From positions 186,001 to 250,000 of the forward strand of contig NZ_VVIQ01000003.1 in assembly GCF_009728485.1 (NCBI RefSeq): DNA of 64,000 bases. Direction: 5' to 3'. Under the pieces are notes generated by a model, which saw only the letters and a list, made by a program, of their open reading frames with translations, made no database searches and had not been told where the DNA came from. This document shows, in pieces, positions 51,181 to 61,256 of the stretch (positions are counted from its first letter, which is position 1; the number at the start of each line of letters is the position of its first letter). The position numbers and the translations under genes are program-made. This DNA comes from Prevotella vespertina (lineage in GTDB: Bacteria > Bacteroidota > Bacteroidia > Bacteroidales > Bacteroidaceae).

Positions 51181-54100
51181 ATGATTAAAATATACGGGAG
51201 CGACAATAATTTGAAGTGCCAAATAGAACCAGGCAATAACAGTCAACAAGATAAAACTCTTGGCGGCGACAACCTGCTTTCCCTTTCATTTGTGCATCAT
51301 AGTTTTGTTCAGTTGGATGTAAACGACTGGTGCGAATTTGAGGGTGAACGCTACTGGCTGCAGGAACGCTATCTGCCGACACAGAAGAGTGAGAGTGAAT
51401 GGAGCTACGATTTGAAATTCTATGGTATAGAAAGTCTTATCAAGCGGTTGTTGGTGCTGAAGAATCCTGATGGCGAGAACGAAGCGGTATTCACGCTTAC
51501 TGCCCCAGCTGCAGAGCATGTGCGGCTCATAGTCGGCTGTATCAATGCTGGAATGAGTTCAACGGAGTGGAAGATGGGTAGTGTCATTGCAACCGAGAAC
51601 CTGACTATAGACTACAGCGGAACTTATTGTGACGAGGCTCTACGCAAGGTTGCCGAAGCTGCCAAGACAGAATGGTGGGTGGAGGGACAGACGGTGAACG
51701 TCTGTCGGTGCGAGCATGGTGAGGAACTCACACTGCGTTATCCAGAGAGTATCACGCAGCTTGAACGCGATACGGCTGATGGTGTGAAGTTTTATACACG
51801 ATTGTTTCCAATGGGTAGCTCGCGCAATATTGACCGTGAGAAGTATGGTGCTGTACGTCTCCAGTTGCCGAATGGTCAGAAATATGTGGATATGAATGTT
51901 GAGAAGTATGGTGTCTTTCATCATTATGAAGAGGTCGCCTTTGCTGACATCTATCCGCGTCGCATCGGTACGGTGAGCGAAGTGAGGGAATCATCGGTTA
52001 AGGACAACGAAGGTAAACCTTTCAAAATATACTGGTTCAAAGATAAAGACCTACCTTTCAACCCGAATAAATACGAACTGGCAGGACTGGTAAAGCATGT
52101 GGTGTTTCAGAGTGGCGAGCTCAACGGCAGAGACTTTGAAGTGAACTACCATACCGAGGAACGAGAGTTTGAAATCATAACCACCTGGCCTTATAATGAC
52201 GATATGCAGCTGCCGGGTGGACTGCTCATTCCGAAGCCCGGTGATAAGTATATTCTTTGGAATATCCGTATGCCCGATGAGTATTACGGACTGGCTGAAC
52301 AGGAGTTCCTCGCAGCGGTGGAAGCATTCAATGACAAGCATTGCATCGACACGTCGGTGTATAAATGTCCGACGCATCATGTCTGGATAGAACGCAATCG
52401 GGTGCAACTCTATATCGGGCGAAGAATACGACTGGAGAGCCAGCAATACTTCCCCGAAGCAGGTTTTCGCAGCAGTCGCATCACCCGCATTAGTCGCAGT
52501 GTGACGCTACCCAGCCAGATGAATCTTGAAATCAGCGATGCCACAAGTACGGGCAGCATGACTCGTATTAATGATGGCATTAACGAGGCAAAAAGTTACG
52601 CAATGTCAGCTCTCGGTGCTGTGCCAGACATCATACGGAGCGGTGAATCTACACTACCGACCGACACCAATCTTTTTTCCGCCCGCCGCTCGCAGAAGGA
52701 GTTCCTAAGCAAGAAGGAAGAAGACGTGGCGCAGCAGCTCATCACCTTCCTCAAGGGTATCGGATTGGGAGTAAATGGGCAGTTTTCAATCAATGCTGAC
52801 GGCGTGGCACTACTCTCTCGCATACTCATCGGCAACTATATCAAGGACTCGACGGGTGCGGGCATATACGCTGATGAGCAAGGAAACTATCACATTGAGA
52901 GCGATTACGTCCACGTGCGTAAGCAGCTGACGGCAGAAGAGATGCAGCTGATGAAGTCGACACATATCAATGGTAAGGTGGTCAATTCCCCTGGTAGCTT
53001 TACTATCTCAAAAGTTGAGAAGATCGAGGGCGGTTGGCGGTGCTACTTCACGCAGCAGGATGGTGATGGACGCAGGGTGAGTAACACAATGGGTATGGAC
53101 GATTATGCGTATTGTGAGACGTTCAATCTCGTCAACACACAAGGCGCATTGGCGAATCATTACTATCATCGCCGTGTCTTTGGACTTGGTGTTGATTATG
53201 TGGACATCTGCGATAACACGAATGCAGAAGACTATGCAAGTGGTAGCGACGAACCGCGCATAGGAGATGAGGTTTCAACATTGGGCAACAAGACTAATCC
53301 CGCACGTCAGCACGCTATCATTCAGGCAGCTGCAGGGACTGGCTCACCTTACTATCGTATGTATGTGGGCATTAATTCGTTCTCAATGCCAAAGCCAAAG
53401 ATTCAGATGAGTCCGACTGAAGGGTCTTGGTGGATGGTTACGGACGAACATGGCAACGATATGCCGATGGAGGAGTACATAGCCTCTTTGAAATCACAAC
53501 TTAACGCTGTGCAGGATCAGGCAGACAAGCAAATTGTAATATGGTTTGGTGATGCTGTGCCGACAGCCTCAACAGGACCTGCCAGTGAGTGGGCGGATGA
53601 AGCTACAAAGGAGATGCACCTACATGACATCTATTATAATAGAAGTTACGCAGAGACAGGTGGTGGTCGGGCGTATTCATTCGAAAAGAATCCTGATAAC
53701 ACATACGCTTGGAAAGAGATAACCGATGCTGACGTGTTGAAGTCGCTTGAGGCAGCGAAACGAGCACAGGACACGGCTGACGGCAAGCGCAGGGTGTTTG
53801 TACAAGACCAGCCAGTACCACCGTATGATAAGGGCGATCAGTGGAGCCAAGCCACGTTCGGCGACAAATATAAGAACGACTTGCTGGTATGTGTGAAATC
53901 ACGTGGCAAGGACGAGGAGTTCGATATCGATGATTGGACTTCGGCGCAAGAGTACACTACGAAGAAGTTTGAGGCACAGCTGAAAATAGGCGATAAGACG
54001 ATTGATGCCTTTGTGAGTGATTTGCGAACCGACATGGAATCTGTGGGACTTCATCTTGATGGCGAGAATAGTACACTTACTTTGGTAGCGAACAAGACCC

Positions 54101-54732
54101 GCATACAAGCCGCTGACGGAACAGAATCAGCCGTATTCAATGCTGATGGCACAATCGACGCACGACGTATCATAGCGCAAGGCACGGAGGACAGGATAGA
54201 ATATGGTATCATTGACGGGCGAGCTAATCTCATAATCAAGGATAAAGAGGGTAACACTATGCTACGATTGAACCGCAATGGCATTGTTCTTCCAACGGAT
54301 ATTACGGCATACGCACGAAAGCATGCGTGCCTAATGTCTGTCAAGGAGGCGGGTGATGGTGTGTATCTTTCGGCTTCGTTCAACTTCACACTCTATGTGC
54401 GCAATACAGGATTTGAAAATAGCACGTTCGGAGACAATATCCGAGTGGAGGTTGATGTCCCCAATCTTGACATTAAGAATATGGTTATACCAGTTATGGA
54501 GGGACAAAGCAAGGCGATAGCAGTTGATCAGTCAGCAGAAATTCTATATGTTGAAAGTTACAACCATCAGTATAAATCAGGGACTATGTTGCCCATAACT
54601 CCCCAATTTGAGTATCGTGTGATATGGCGAGGCAATATCATTGATTACGGACAGGGTGAGATAACAAAATTAAAGGAGGAGGAAGGGATAAGAACCCACC
54701 CCAACCCTCCCGAAGGGAGGGAGTTTGAATAG
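51181..54732 (+). CDS. Tail hub/tail-associated protein
   Basis: A 1183-residue protein. The first ~400 residues resemble phage tail hub proteins (E-R-Y-W-L-Q-E-R-Y, W-W-V-E-G-Q-T-V-N-V, then a central-hub-like beta region). The middle carries a G-I-Y-A-D-E-Q-G-N-Y-H-I-E-S-D-Y-V-H-V-R segment typical of Bacteroidetes prophage tip proteins. The last third looks like fibre modules. The final ~15 codons (R-T-H-P-N-P-P-E-G-R-E-F-E) are encoded by a REP-like palindrome, so the C-terminus may have been altered by that element. Confidence 0.65.
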   Translation: MIKIYGSDNNLKCQIEPGNNSQQDKTLGGDNLLSLSFVHHSFVQLDVNDWCEFEGERYWLQERYLPTQKSESEWSYDLKFYGIESLIKRLLVLKNPDGENEAVFTLTAPAAEHVRLIVGCINAGMSSTEWKMGSVIATENLTIDYSGTYCDEALRKVAEAAKTEWWVEGQTVNVCRCEHGEELTLRYPESITQLERDTADGVKFYTRLFPMGSSRNIDREKYGAVRLQLPNGQKYVDMNVEKYGVFHHYEEVAFADIYPRRIGTVSEVRESSVKDNEGKPFKIYWFKDKDLPFNPNKYELAGLVKHVVFQSGELNGRDFEVNYHTEEREFEIITTWPYNDDMQLPGGLLIPKPGDKYILWNIRMPDEYYGLAEQEFLAAVEAFNDKHCIDTSVYKCPTHHVWIERNRVQLYIGRRIRLESQQYFPEAGFRSSRITRISRSVTLPSQMNLEISDATSTGSMTRINDGINEAKSYAMSALGAVPDIIRSGESTLPTDTNLFSARRSQKEFLSKKEEDVAQQLITFLKGIGLGVNGQFSINADGVALLSRILIGNYIKDSTGAGIYADEQGNYHIESDYVHVRKQLTAEEMQLMKSTHINGKVVNSPGSFTISKVEKIEGGWRCYFTQQDGDGRRVSNTMGMDDYAYCETFNLVNTQGALANHYYHRRVFGLGVDYVDICDNTNAEDYASGSDEPRIGDEVSTLGNKTNPARQHAIIQAAAGTGSPYYRMYVGINSFSMPKPKIQMSPTEGSWWMVTDEHGNDMPMEEYIASLKSQLNAVQDQADKQIVIWFGDAVPTASTGPASEWADEATKEMHLHDIYYNRSYAETGGGRAYSFEKNPDNTYAWKEITDADVLKSLEAAKRAQDTADGKRRVFVQDQPVPPYDKGDQWSQATFGDKYKNDLLVCVKSRGKDEEFDIDDWTSAQEYTTKKFEAQLKIGDKTIDAFVSDLRTDMESVGLHLDGENSTLTLVANKTRIQAADGTESAVFNADGTIDARRIIAQGTEDRIEYGIIDGRANLIIKDKEGNTMLRLNRNGIVLPTDITAYARKHACLMSVKEAGDGVYLSASFNFTLYVRNTGFENSTFGDNIRVEVDVPNLDIKNMVIPVMEGQSKAIAVDQSAEILYVESYNHQYKSGTMLPITPQFEYRVIWRGNIIDYGQGEITKLKEEEGIRTHPNPPEGREFE

Positions 54733-54847
54733 TTCTTAGTGGGTATTAAAGGTCAAAGGTAAAAGAATTAATGTATAACAAACGTAACAACAAGCAACAC
54801 CACTAATCAGTCTCCCCTCCCTTGGGGAGGGGCTGGGGGTGGGTACT
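54690..54847. repeat. REP-like palindromes flanking the small tail gene
   Basis: ACCCTCCC.GAA.GGGAGGGA at 54702-54722 (inside the upstream gene end) and CCCCTCCC.TTGG.GGAGGGG at 54813-54833 followed by CTGGGGGTGGG. They match the chromosomal REP-like type. Confidence 0.55.
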
Positions 54848-54848
54848 T

Positions 54849-55073
54849 ATGATGAAGTATATCAAGCTACATATCACAGAGAGTCATGTAACTGACAATC
54901 GTTTTACACAGGCTTCCGTCCGTAGTATTGAGGATGCGACTGGCGAGAACTTTGTGTCCGCCCACCCCAAGCTGCTGCAGGATATAGTCTGCCATGCTCT
55001 ATCATTGGCGCACGGCGTTCAGATTGAAGGCAACAACGGATTTACATACGTATTTCCTTTTAAATTATCATAG
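54849..55073 (+). CDS. Small tail-region protein
   Basis: A 74-residue protein (M-M-K-Y-I-K-L-H-I-T-E) between the hub and the large fibre gene. The ATG at 54849 lies just after a REP-like palindrome. No recognised motif. It may be a chaperone or a minor fibre component. Confidence 0.55.
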   Translation: MMKYIKLHITESHVTDNRFTQASVRSIEDATGENFVSAHPKLLQDIVCHALSLAHGVQIEGNNGFTYVFPFKLS

Positions 55074-55075
55074 AT

Positions 55076-58000
55076 ATGACAAAGAACATAGAGCCTATAT
55101 ACATTGACCGAAAGGCAAGAGGCAATCAGCTCACCGCAGAGGAATTTAATAAGATTCCAGAAAAAGTGAATGAGCTTGTCAAAGCACAGAATGCCGAAGA
55201 GGAGCGTACCAAAGGAATTATAGCAAAGAACCGTCCTACGCTCGGACAGCTTTCAAACGTGAATAGCGAAACAGACGAACTCACATCCGAGACATGCGTT
55301 CTCGTATGGAACGGTGACGAGTGGGTCCCTATGAAGCTGTCTGAACTTAATATTGGACAAGGAGGTGGAGGGCAGCAACAGACCATTCTCTATTACTTGA
55401 GAGCAGTCAATCAGTCGCCATCGACAACACTATCGGCTTCTAAGTCAGCAGGCGAGTGCGCTATTCGATTTATGTTCGTTTCACGCACTAAGGATGTTGG
55501 ACAGGCGGATTATGTTGACTCTGGCGAATGGGGCACGTATGAGATATTCGCCAAAGCAGGTGATGGTACGTTCGTAAGTAAGGCTCGTGGTCGCTGTCAG
55601 TCTAATACGATTACCACTGTTGATGTGTTCAAGTTCTTAGAGAGCGGTCAGAATAACATCATGGTGAAGATTACAGGTGAGGTGACAGGGCAAACCTCTC
55701 CTGCCTTGGTATATTCAATCACGTTGTCTGCCCTCTTCCTCTCAATATCAGAGTTCAACTGGTGGAAGGCTTATCAAGGGGATATTGTGCTGCCATGCTA
55801 CATCAGCGGTAATATCTCGAAGACGCTTCATGTGAAGATTACAGGTGAAGGCTACGAGCAGACGTATGAGCGTCAGTTCGGTACCGCAACTTACACATCT
55901 TCGCCTGTAGCTTATACCGTGCCATTCACGAATAAGACGGGTATCTTCCATCTCTCTGCTTGGCTATCGAATGAAGATAATACGGTCCAGACTACTCCAG
56001 TTGGTTACGACTTTATGGCGGTCGCTAATAACGAAGCAGTGAAGATGGTTGTCGTGAATAATAAGGCAGAGAAGCTGCTTAACTGGTATGAGAACAAAGT
56101 ATTGGAATATGCTGTATATGACGGCAAGGCGGTAACAACACCGCTGTCAATCTTGATGAAGAAGGACAACGAGGTCCTTCAAGAGAATGTGTCTGAGAAT
56201 ACTTTGACACAAACAAAGATGCAATACACCCTTTCGCTTGAGGTTGAGACGATTGATAACTCCGATTTCACAGCGTTAATCGGTTTCCGTTCTCACCCAA
56301 CAGACGAGGTGCGTTTGCGTGATGCTATTCCTTTCCCTGTTGATAACTCACAAGGTTACTCTGCAACAGCTGGAGCAGTATTCTATCTGAATGCAAAGAA
56401 CAGAAATAACACCGACACCGACCGCAATGTCCTCCGCAATCTCATCAATACCGAGCATATCGGTGCTGAATGGCAGAATGTTGCCTTCTCTCGAGACGGT
56501 TGGGTGACGGACGATGAAGGCGCACGCACATTGCGACTACTCGCTGGTTCACGATTGACTATTGATTACAAACCCTTCGCAAAGGAAGCAGCACAGAGTG
56601 GTAAGACCATCGAAATTGATTACCAGATTAATAACACCTCTGATTACGATGCAGAGTGCATATCTATTGCTATGCCTTATCAGAAGGGTTATATCGGACT
56701 GAAGGTGAAGCCATCTTCTATTATGTTCGCAACTCGTAGTGAGCGTAATCCTGATGTTCAGGCAATGAGTACAGACGATGGTGTGCGCATTCGATTGGCT
56801 CTCGTAATTAGTCCGAAAAAGTACACGTATGTACTCAATGGAAACACGTATTATCTTAACCTCGTCTATCTCTACATTGACGGCATTGAAGCTCGTAAGT
56901 TTGCTTACCTCTTGACAGATTCTATGCAGATAGGTTTAGGTGGTGGTATCGTCATAGGTTCTGATAAGGCTGATGTCGATTTGTACTCTATTCGCATTTA
57001 TGATAGTGCGATGGACGCTGCTAATGTGCATCAAGACTATATCAATGCCCTTGCAACCGTAGGAGAAAAGAGTGCCGAGAAAATAGATAATGACATCTAT
57101 GATACGCTCGGTACCACAGTCGACTTTGATAAGGTGCGTGGCAAGGTGAACGTCTTTACTTTCGACAAGCCATTGCCGGCTTATGAATACGGCAAGTCAT
57201 ATCGTCCTAAGGGCACGCTTGAGATATATCCGAAAGACGGGAATACGAACCTTAACCGCTTGACGATTACTAACCTTCAATTGCAAGGTCAAGGTACATC
57301 TTCTATGCTTTACTACCTATGGAATTGGAAGGCAAAGGTAGCTAAGGACACAACTATCGTCTATGAGGACGGACAGACAGCACAGAAAAAGTTTGAACTC
57401 TTTAAGAACCTTCCTAAAATCTCTAAGCTGACAGCGAAGAAGAATATCGCTTCTTCTATGCAATACCACAAGTTAGGTTCTGTAAACTCATATACCGACC
57501 TATGGAAGGCGGTAGGATTGACTAACGAGGGTATCGAGCAGGATAGCGAAGCACGTGTCTCTATTTACCAAGAGACATTCGTGGGATTTGAGAAACAGAC
57601 GGCAGAAGACGGTACTGTGACGTACAAGTTCGTCGGTTTGTTTACAGTAGGCCCAGATAAGGGGGATGCTGCAACCTTCGGATATGATAAGGACTTGTTT
57701 CCTGACCTTCTATCTATAGAGGGTTCTGACAACTCGCCACGCTTGACACTCTACCAAGTGCCTTGGGACAAAAGGCGCATCCGCTATAATGCGGAGGAAG
57801 AAGCCTATCAGTATCAAGTCTCTGAACTATCTTGGGAGAACTGCTGGGACTTGGATTACGCTGACTTACCTGCTGATGATAAGGCTACAGCCGACAATGA
57901 GACCCGTCAGCGAGCAGAGCAGCTCGTTGAGTCGTATATCACGGCTTATAACATCGTGTATCAGTGTAATACGTTCATTGAACCTTTCAATGGAACGCTT

Positions 58001-58390
58001 GATGAGTTAAACGCTGACCCACATTCAACCCATATTGAGTATTGGATTGCGAAGGAAGGCGACCCGAATCAATACAACCTATACTATTACGATAGCTTGT
58101 ATAAGCGTTTCTGCCCTTCTACGCTTGATAGCGGTGTGTCGGTGGTTAATCTCCGTCAGCAGTTAGTCGGAGATAAGTACGGATTGACAGAGTCGGTGTT
58201 CAACTCGATTAGTGATGTCGCTAAACTCAATGAGTTATTCAAGGCAGCACGTATTCAAAAGTTCCGTGCCGAGCAGTCACAGTACTGGGACATCACAGAC
58301 TTACTTTATCATCAGTTATACGTAGAAGCGGTGGCAGCGACCGATAACTGCGCAAAAAACATTTATCCTTATAATTTCAATGCAGAATAG
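55076..58390 (+). CDS. Large tail fibre/baseplate protein
   Basis: A 1104-residue, beta-rich protein with a short N-terminal domain, a Gly-rich break (I-G-Q-G-G-G-G-Q-Q) near residue 95, several repeated beta-sandwich-like segments and a LamG-like region around residues 500-660. It has no signal peptide. It is separated from the next fibre gene by 2 bases, so the two are made together. Its C-terminus may be where the LRR fibre attaches. Confidence 0.65.
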   Translation: MTKNIEPIYIDRKARGNQLTAEEFNKIPEKVNELVKAQNAEEERTKGIIAKNRPTLGQLSNVNSETDELTSETCVLVWNGDEWVPMKLSELNIGQGGGGQQQTILYYLRAVNQSPSTTLSASKSAGECAIRFMFVSRTKDVGQADYVDSGEWGTYEIFAKAGDGTFVSKARGRCQSNTITTVDVFKFLESGQNNIMVKITGEVTGQTSPALVYSITLSALFLSISEFNWWKAYQGDIVLPCYISGNISKTLHVKITGEGYEQTYERQFGTATYTSSPVAYTVPFTNKTGIFHLSAWLSNEDNTVQTTPVGYDFMAVANNEAVKMVVVNNKAEKLLNWYENKVLEYAVYDGKAVTTPLSILMKKDNEVLQENVSENTLTQTKMQYTLSLEVETIDNSDFTALIGFRSHPTDEVRLRDAIPFPVDNSQGYSATAGAVFYLNAKNRNNTDTDRNVLRNLINTEHIGAEWQNVAFSRDGWVTDDEGARTLRLLAGSRLTIDYKPFAKEAAQSGKTIEIDYQINNTSDYDAECISIAMPYQKGYIGLKVKPSSIMFATRSERNPDVQAMSTDDGVRIRLALVISPKKYTYVLNGNTYYLNLVYLYIDGIEARKFAYLLTDSMQIGLGGGIVIGSDKADVDLYSIRIYDSAMDAANVHQDYINALATVGEKSAEKIDNDIYDTLGTTVDFDKVRGKVNVFTFDKPLPAYEYGKSYRPKGTLEIYPKDGNTNLNRLTITNLQLQGQGTSSMLYYLWNWKAKVAKDTTIVYEDGQTAQKKFELFKNLPKISKLTAKKNIASSMQYHKLGSVNSYTDLWKAVGLTNEGIEQDSEARVSIYQETFVGFEKQTAEDGTVTYKFVGLFTVGPDKGDAATFGYDKDLFPDLLSIEGSDNSPRLTLYQVPWDKRRIRYNAEEEAYQYQVSELSWENCWDLDYADLPADDKATADNETRQRAEQLVESYITAYNIVYQCNTFIEPFNGTLDELNADPHSTHIEYWIAKEGDPNQYNLYYYDSLYKRFCPSTLDSGVSVVNLRQQLVGDKYGLTESVFNSISDVAKLNELFKAARIQKFRAEQSQYWDITDLLYHQLYVEAVAATDNCAKNIYPYNFNAE

Positions 58391-58392
58391 AT

Positions 58393-60351
58393 ATGGCAAA
58401 AAGTAAATGGAAATTTCGTCAGGATGACTTGGATACTATCTTCACAGTCATTAATCAAGGATTGATGAAGAAACCCTACTCGGTGGAATATCACGATACA
58501 TACGAGGACGGTACGCCTGTGTGGAATGGAGAAAAGTCCGTACTATGGAACTTGATGGAGCAGGCATACCCTGAGGAACGGGCGCAAATGATGCGTCGTA
58601 TGCTTGCGAAGATGGAGGAGTTGGGCGGTCTTCAGAAGGGAACGCACCAGCAAAAACTCTTTGCGTTTTTTGAGAAGTACTATTTTTCTGTGATTGATAA
58701 ATTCTCATCTATGCTTTACAATGAGGATGGAAAACTCTACGAGAAGATGAAACTTGCCATGCTGCAAGGAACATACACGAACGATACCGACCCTCTTGGT
58801 CAGTCGCTTGGTGATGGTCAATCTCCTGAGGTTGCGTGGGTAAAGAAGCGCATCCAATATCTTATGTCTAAGTATTCTTTTGGTGACTACGATGCAAAGA
58901 CTGCTGAAGGTGCGATTACTGTTCGTACCTCCGCACAGGCAGACGCTACGACTAATTCTATTGTTCTTCGTCTGACACCTGCAATGAAACTGTACCCTAC
59001 TATTGCGTACGGTACCACAATTATGCGTGGTGCTCGCACGGACGCTGGTAAGGCTTGTGAGATTATAGTCGATATTAACGGCACGTCCGACCAGCAGCTC
59101 TCTGTCAAGTCAGCTGACTACCTGCTCGATATTGGAGATTGGAGTTCGTATGTAATTAACGGTGCACTCTCTATTATCGGTAAGCGATTGAAGCGTCTGA
59201 AACTTGGTGATGAGAACGAGCAGAAGGTGAAGATACTTATCTCTTCGCTTACGCTCGGTAATACCACCTCCTTAGAGGAGATTGATGTACAGAACATCTC
59301 GACCCTTGGAGGTTCACTCGATATGCGTAGTAACTTCCGTCTGCGTAAGTTCCTCGCTGGTGGCTCATCACTCACCGAAGCACACTTTGCGGATGGTGCT
59401 GCTCTCGAGGAGGTTGACTATCCGGCTACTACCTCATACGTCGAATTAAAGAACCTCGATAAACTCACGAACGAGCACTGCAACACAGAAGGTTGCGCTC
59501 CTAACGTTATGAGTTACTTTGTAAGCGGTTGTGACAACCTTCAGCCAGTGAAGAAACTCATCGACATCATGGATGCACAAGTAGGACAAGTTCCTCACGC
59601 TCTGCGCTACGTGCGCTGTGTCGGCTTCAACGAGACCTTCACGGACGGACGAGCCTTTGACAAACTCTCCCAGCTTGTAGACGGTACATATCAGGGTATC
59701 GATGCAGAGGGTCAGTACGGCAATGACCCTTACCCTGTTCTCGACGGCACTATCAATCTCTCCACAGGTGCATACCGTGACACCTACGATGCGCTGATGA
59801 CTCATTACCCAAAACTTAAATTGAACATCGCTAAGTGGTGGATTCGCTTCGAAGACCCTGAGGTGAAGCGTATTTGCGTTGAAAACTGGGATAAAGACGG
59901 TGACGGAGAGCTCTCTATGGAGGAAGCTGCTGCTGTTAGTTCCATCGGGACTATGTTCGCAAATAAAGAATTTACTTCACTAAGAGAGATTGGATTTTTC
60001 GGAGCAAGTGAATTATCAAAAGGAGCCTTCAAGAATGTTGTTGTCTCAGGAGTATTAATCTATCCGAGCAGTTGTAAAGCGGTGTCAGACGGTTGCTTTT
60101 TCAACGCTACCATTGATACGATAGATATACCTGCGTCTGTCACGTATTTAGCTAGCACGTGTTTTCATAGCAGTAAAACTAAGAATATAATTTTTCGCTC
60201 TAAAACTCCGCCTAAGTTATATGGCTATCAAGAATTTGGCGGGAAGATACGTATGGGAAAAGTCTATGTTCCTGATGAATCTATTGAACTATATCGTACA
60301 AAATGGGGAAATTGGATTCCATTTGCACCTCTCAGTGAGTATCAAGGATGA
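58393..60351 (+). CDS. Tail fibre with EF-hand loop and invertible leucine-rich C-terminus
   Basis: A 652-residue fibre. The first ~500 residues are constant, with LRR-like stretches from about 265 (L-T-L-G-N-T-T-S-L-E-E-I-D-V). A canonical EF-hand loop D-K-D-G-D-G-E-L-S-M-E-E lies at about 500-511. At codon 517 the recombination core (S-I-G-T-M-F) begins, and the remaining ~135 residues are a BspA-like LRR cassette ending P-L-S-E-Y-Q-G. Three alternative cassettes lie downstream in alternating orientation. The fibre is thus the receptor-binding protein whose tip is switched. Confidence 0.85.
   Translation: MAKSKWKFRQDDLDTIFTVINQGLMKKPYSVEYHDTYEDGTPVWNGEKSVLWNLMEQAYPEERAQMMRRMLAKMEELGGLQKGTHQQKLFAFFEKYYFSVIDKFSSMLYNEDGKLYEKMKLAMLQGTYTNDTDPLGQSLGDGQSPEVAWVKKRIQYLMSKYSFGDYDAKTAEGAITVRTSAQADATTNSIVLRLTPAMKLYPTIAYGTTIMRGARTDAGKACEIIVDINGTSDQQLSVKSADYLLDIGDWSSYVINGALSIIGKRLKRLKLGDENEQKVKILISSLTLGNTTSLEEIDVQNISTLGGSLDMRSNFRLRKFLAGGSSLTEAHFADGAALEEVDYPATTSYVELKNLDKLTNEHCNTEGCAPNVMSYFVSGCDNLQPVKKLIDIMDAQVGQVPHALRYVRCVGFNETFTDGRAFDKLSQLVDGTYQGIDAEGQYGNDPYPVLDGTINLSTGAYRDTYDALMTHYPKLKLNIAKWWIRFEDPEVKRICVENWDKDGDGELSMEEAAAVSSIGTMFANKEFTSLREIGFFGASELSKGAFKNVVVSGVLIYPSSCKAVSDGCFFNATIDTIDIPASVTYLASTCFHSSKTKNIIFRSKTPPKLYGYQEFGGKIRMGKVYVPDESIELYRTKWGNWIPFAPLSEYQG
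59942..59952 (+). other. Inversion crossover site A
   Basis: CCATCGGGACT inside the expressed fibre gene, in the context TTCC ... ATGTTC. It encodes (S)-I-G-T-(M-F). Plus orientation. Confidence 0.85.
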
Positions 60352-60776
60352 TACTCGCTGAGTGGTAGAATGTTCCCCAAGTAACCTTGCATAGCCTGAC
60401 TATTCCATTTAGTGCTTTGCTTGTATGTTTCGACTAAATGAGAAGCTACATAAAGAGTGTCTATTCTTGCGTAAAGAATGCCCCAATATCTTATTATGTC
60501 GATATAGTTACTGCCCTTGAGGACTAAGCTCTTTATTCTCGCACTGTTAAATGAACCCTCATCTATAGCTATTACAGAAGAGGGTATTATAACACACTCC
60601 CCTTGACTAAAACGAAACATAGATTTAGGAACAAAGGTTAATCCTTCTGGAAGAGATATTGTTCCAAATATAGAACTTTCGAAGGCTCCTTTTTCGCCAA
60701 AAGGTTTTACCTCTTTTCTCAAATCAGTGAAATATTGAAGCTCCGTAAACCCTTTTATGGTACGATTTGTGAACAC
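60342..60776 (-). CDS. Silent fibre tip cassette 2
   Basis: A 144-codon C-terminal cassette in reverse orientation, starting directly after site B (...P-I-G-T-V-F-T-N-R-T-I) and ending P-L-S-E-Y-H-P. LRR-type with I-x-x-x-L-P-E-G-L and V-I-I-P-S-S-V. It lacks its own promoter, ribosome-binding site or fibre body. Inversion between sites A and B would join it in frame to the fibre. Its stop overlaps the end of cassette 1 by about 10 bases, tail to tail. Confidence 0.8.
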   Translation of the reverse strand: MFTNRTIKGFTELQYFTDLRKEVKPFGEKGAFESSIFGTISLPEGLTFVPKSMFRFSQGECVIIPSSVIAIDEGSFNSARIKSLVLKGSNYIDIIRYWGILYARIDTLYVASHLVETYKQSTKWNSQAMQGYLGNILPLSEYHP

Positions 60777-60787
60777 AGTCCCGATGG
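60777..60787 (-). other. Inversion crossover site B
   Basis: CCATCGGGACT on the minus strand, within TTTAATCCCATCGGGACTGT. Site C carries the same 20 bases in the opposite direction, 32 bases away. Confidence 0.85.
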
Positions 60788-60818
60788 GATTAAAACGGTA
60801 TTTAAATGCTATTTTAAT

Positions 60819-61256
60819 CCCATCGGGACTGTATTTATCGGCAAAGATTCTATCAAGAATTTAGACCTAAGTTTTCTACACCATTGGGAACGGATTAACT
60901 TTGCCCATGTCAGAGACTGTAAGCGTTTGAAGCGTGTAGTTTATCCAAGCTCTCTTAAGGAGGTAAGCGGTGGATTACTTACGAATTGTTATGATGTCGA
61001 AGAAATAGTTATATTAAGTAAGGATATACGATTTACTTTTGGAATGGTAATTAATGGTGCTCGTTCGTTGAAGCGAGTTATACTACATGCAGAAACTCCT
61101 CCTGAGAACACAGACCCTTCTGCATATTTCTTTTGGTATGTCAACAAAGATGCGGTGCTATATGTTCCAGACGAAAGTGTTTATCTTTATAAACAAGTTT
61201 CTTTTTATAGCAAGTTCGCTAAAGAAATACTCCCTATGAGTGAGCTTTACGAATGA
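60819..61256 (+). CDS. Silent fibre tip cassette 3
   Basis: The frame opens at 60735 but is meaningful from site C on: P-I-G-T-V-F-I-G-K-D-S-I, then an LRR-type stretch with R-V-V-Y-P-S-S-L-K-E-V, ending L-P-M-S-E-L-Y-E. It lies in plus orientation, so it can be joined to the fibre only after combined inversions, e.g. A-D. It overlaps the end of cassette 4. Confidence 0.8.
   Translation, partial: PIGTVFIGKDSIKNLDLSFLHHWERINFAHVRDCKRLKRVVYPSSLKEVSGGLLTNCYDVEEIVILSKDIRFTFGMVINGARSLKRVILHAETPPENTDPSAYFFWYVNKDAVLYVPDESVYLYKQVSFYSKFAKEILPMSELYE
60820..60830 (+). other. Inversion crossover site C
   Basis: CCATCGGGACT on the plus strand in the same 20-base context as site B. B and C form a palindrome with a ~32-base centre. 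Confidence 0.85.
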
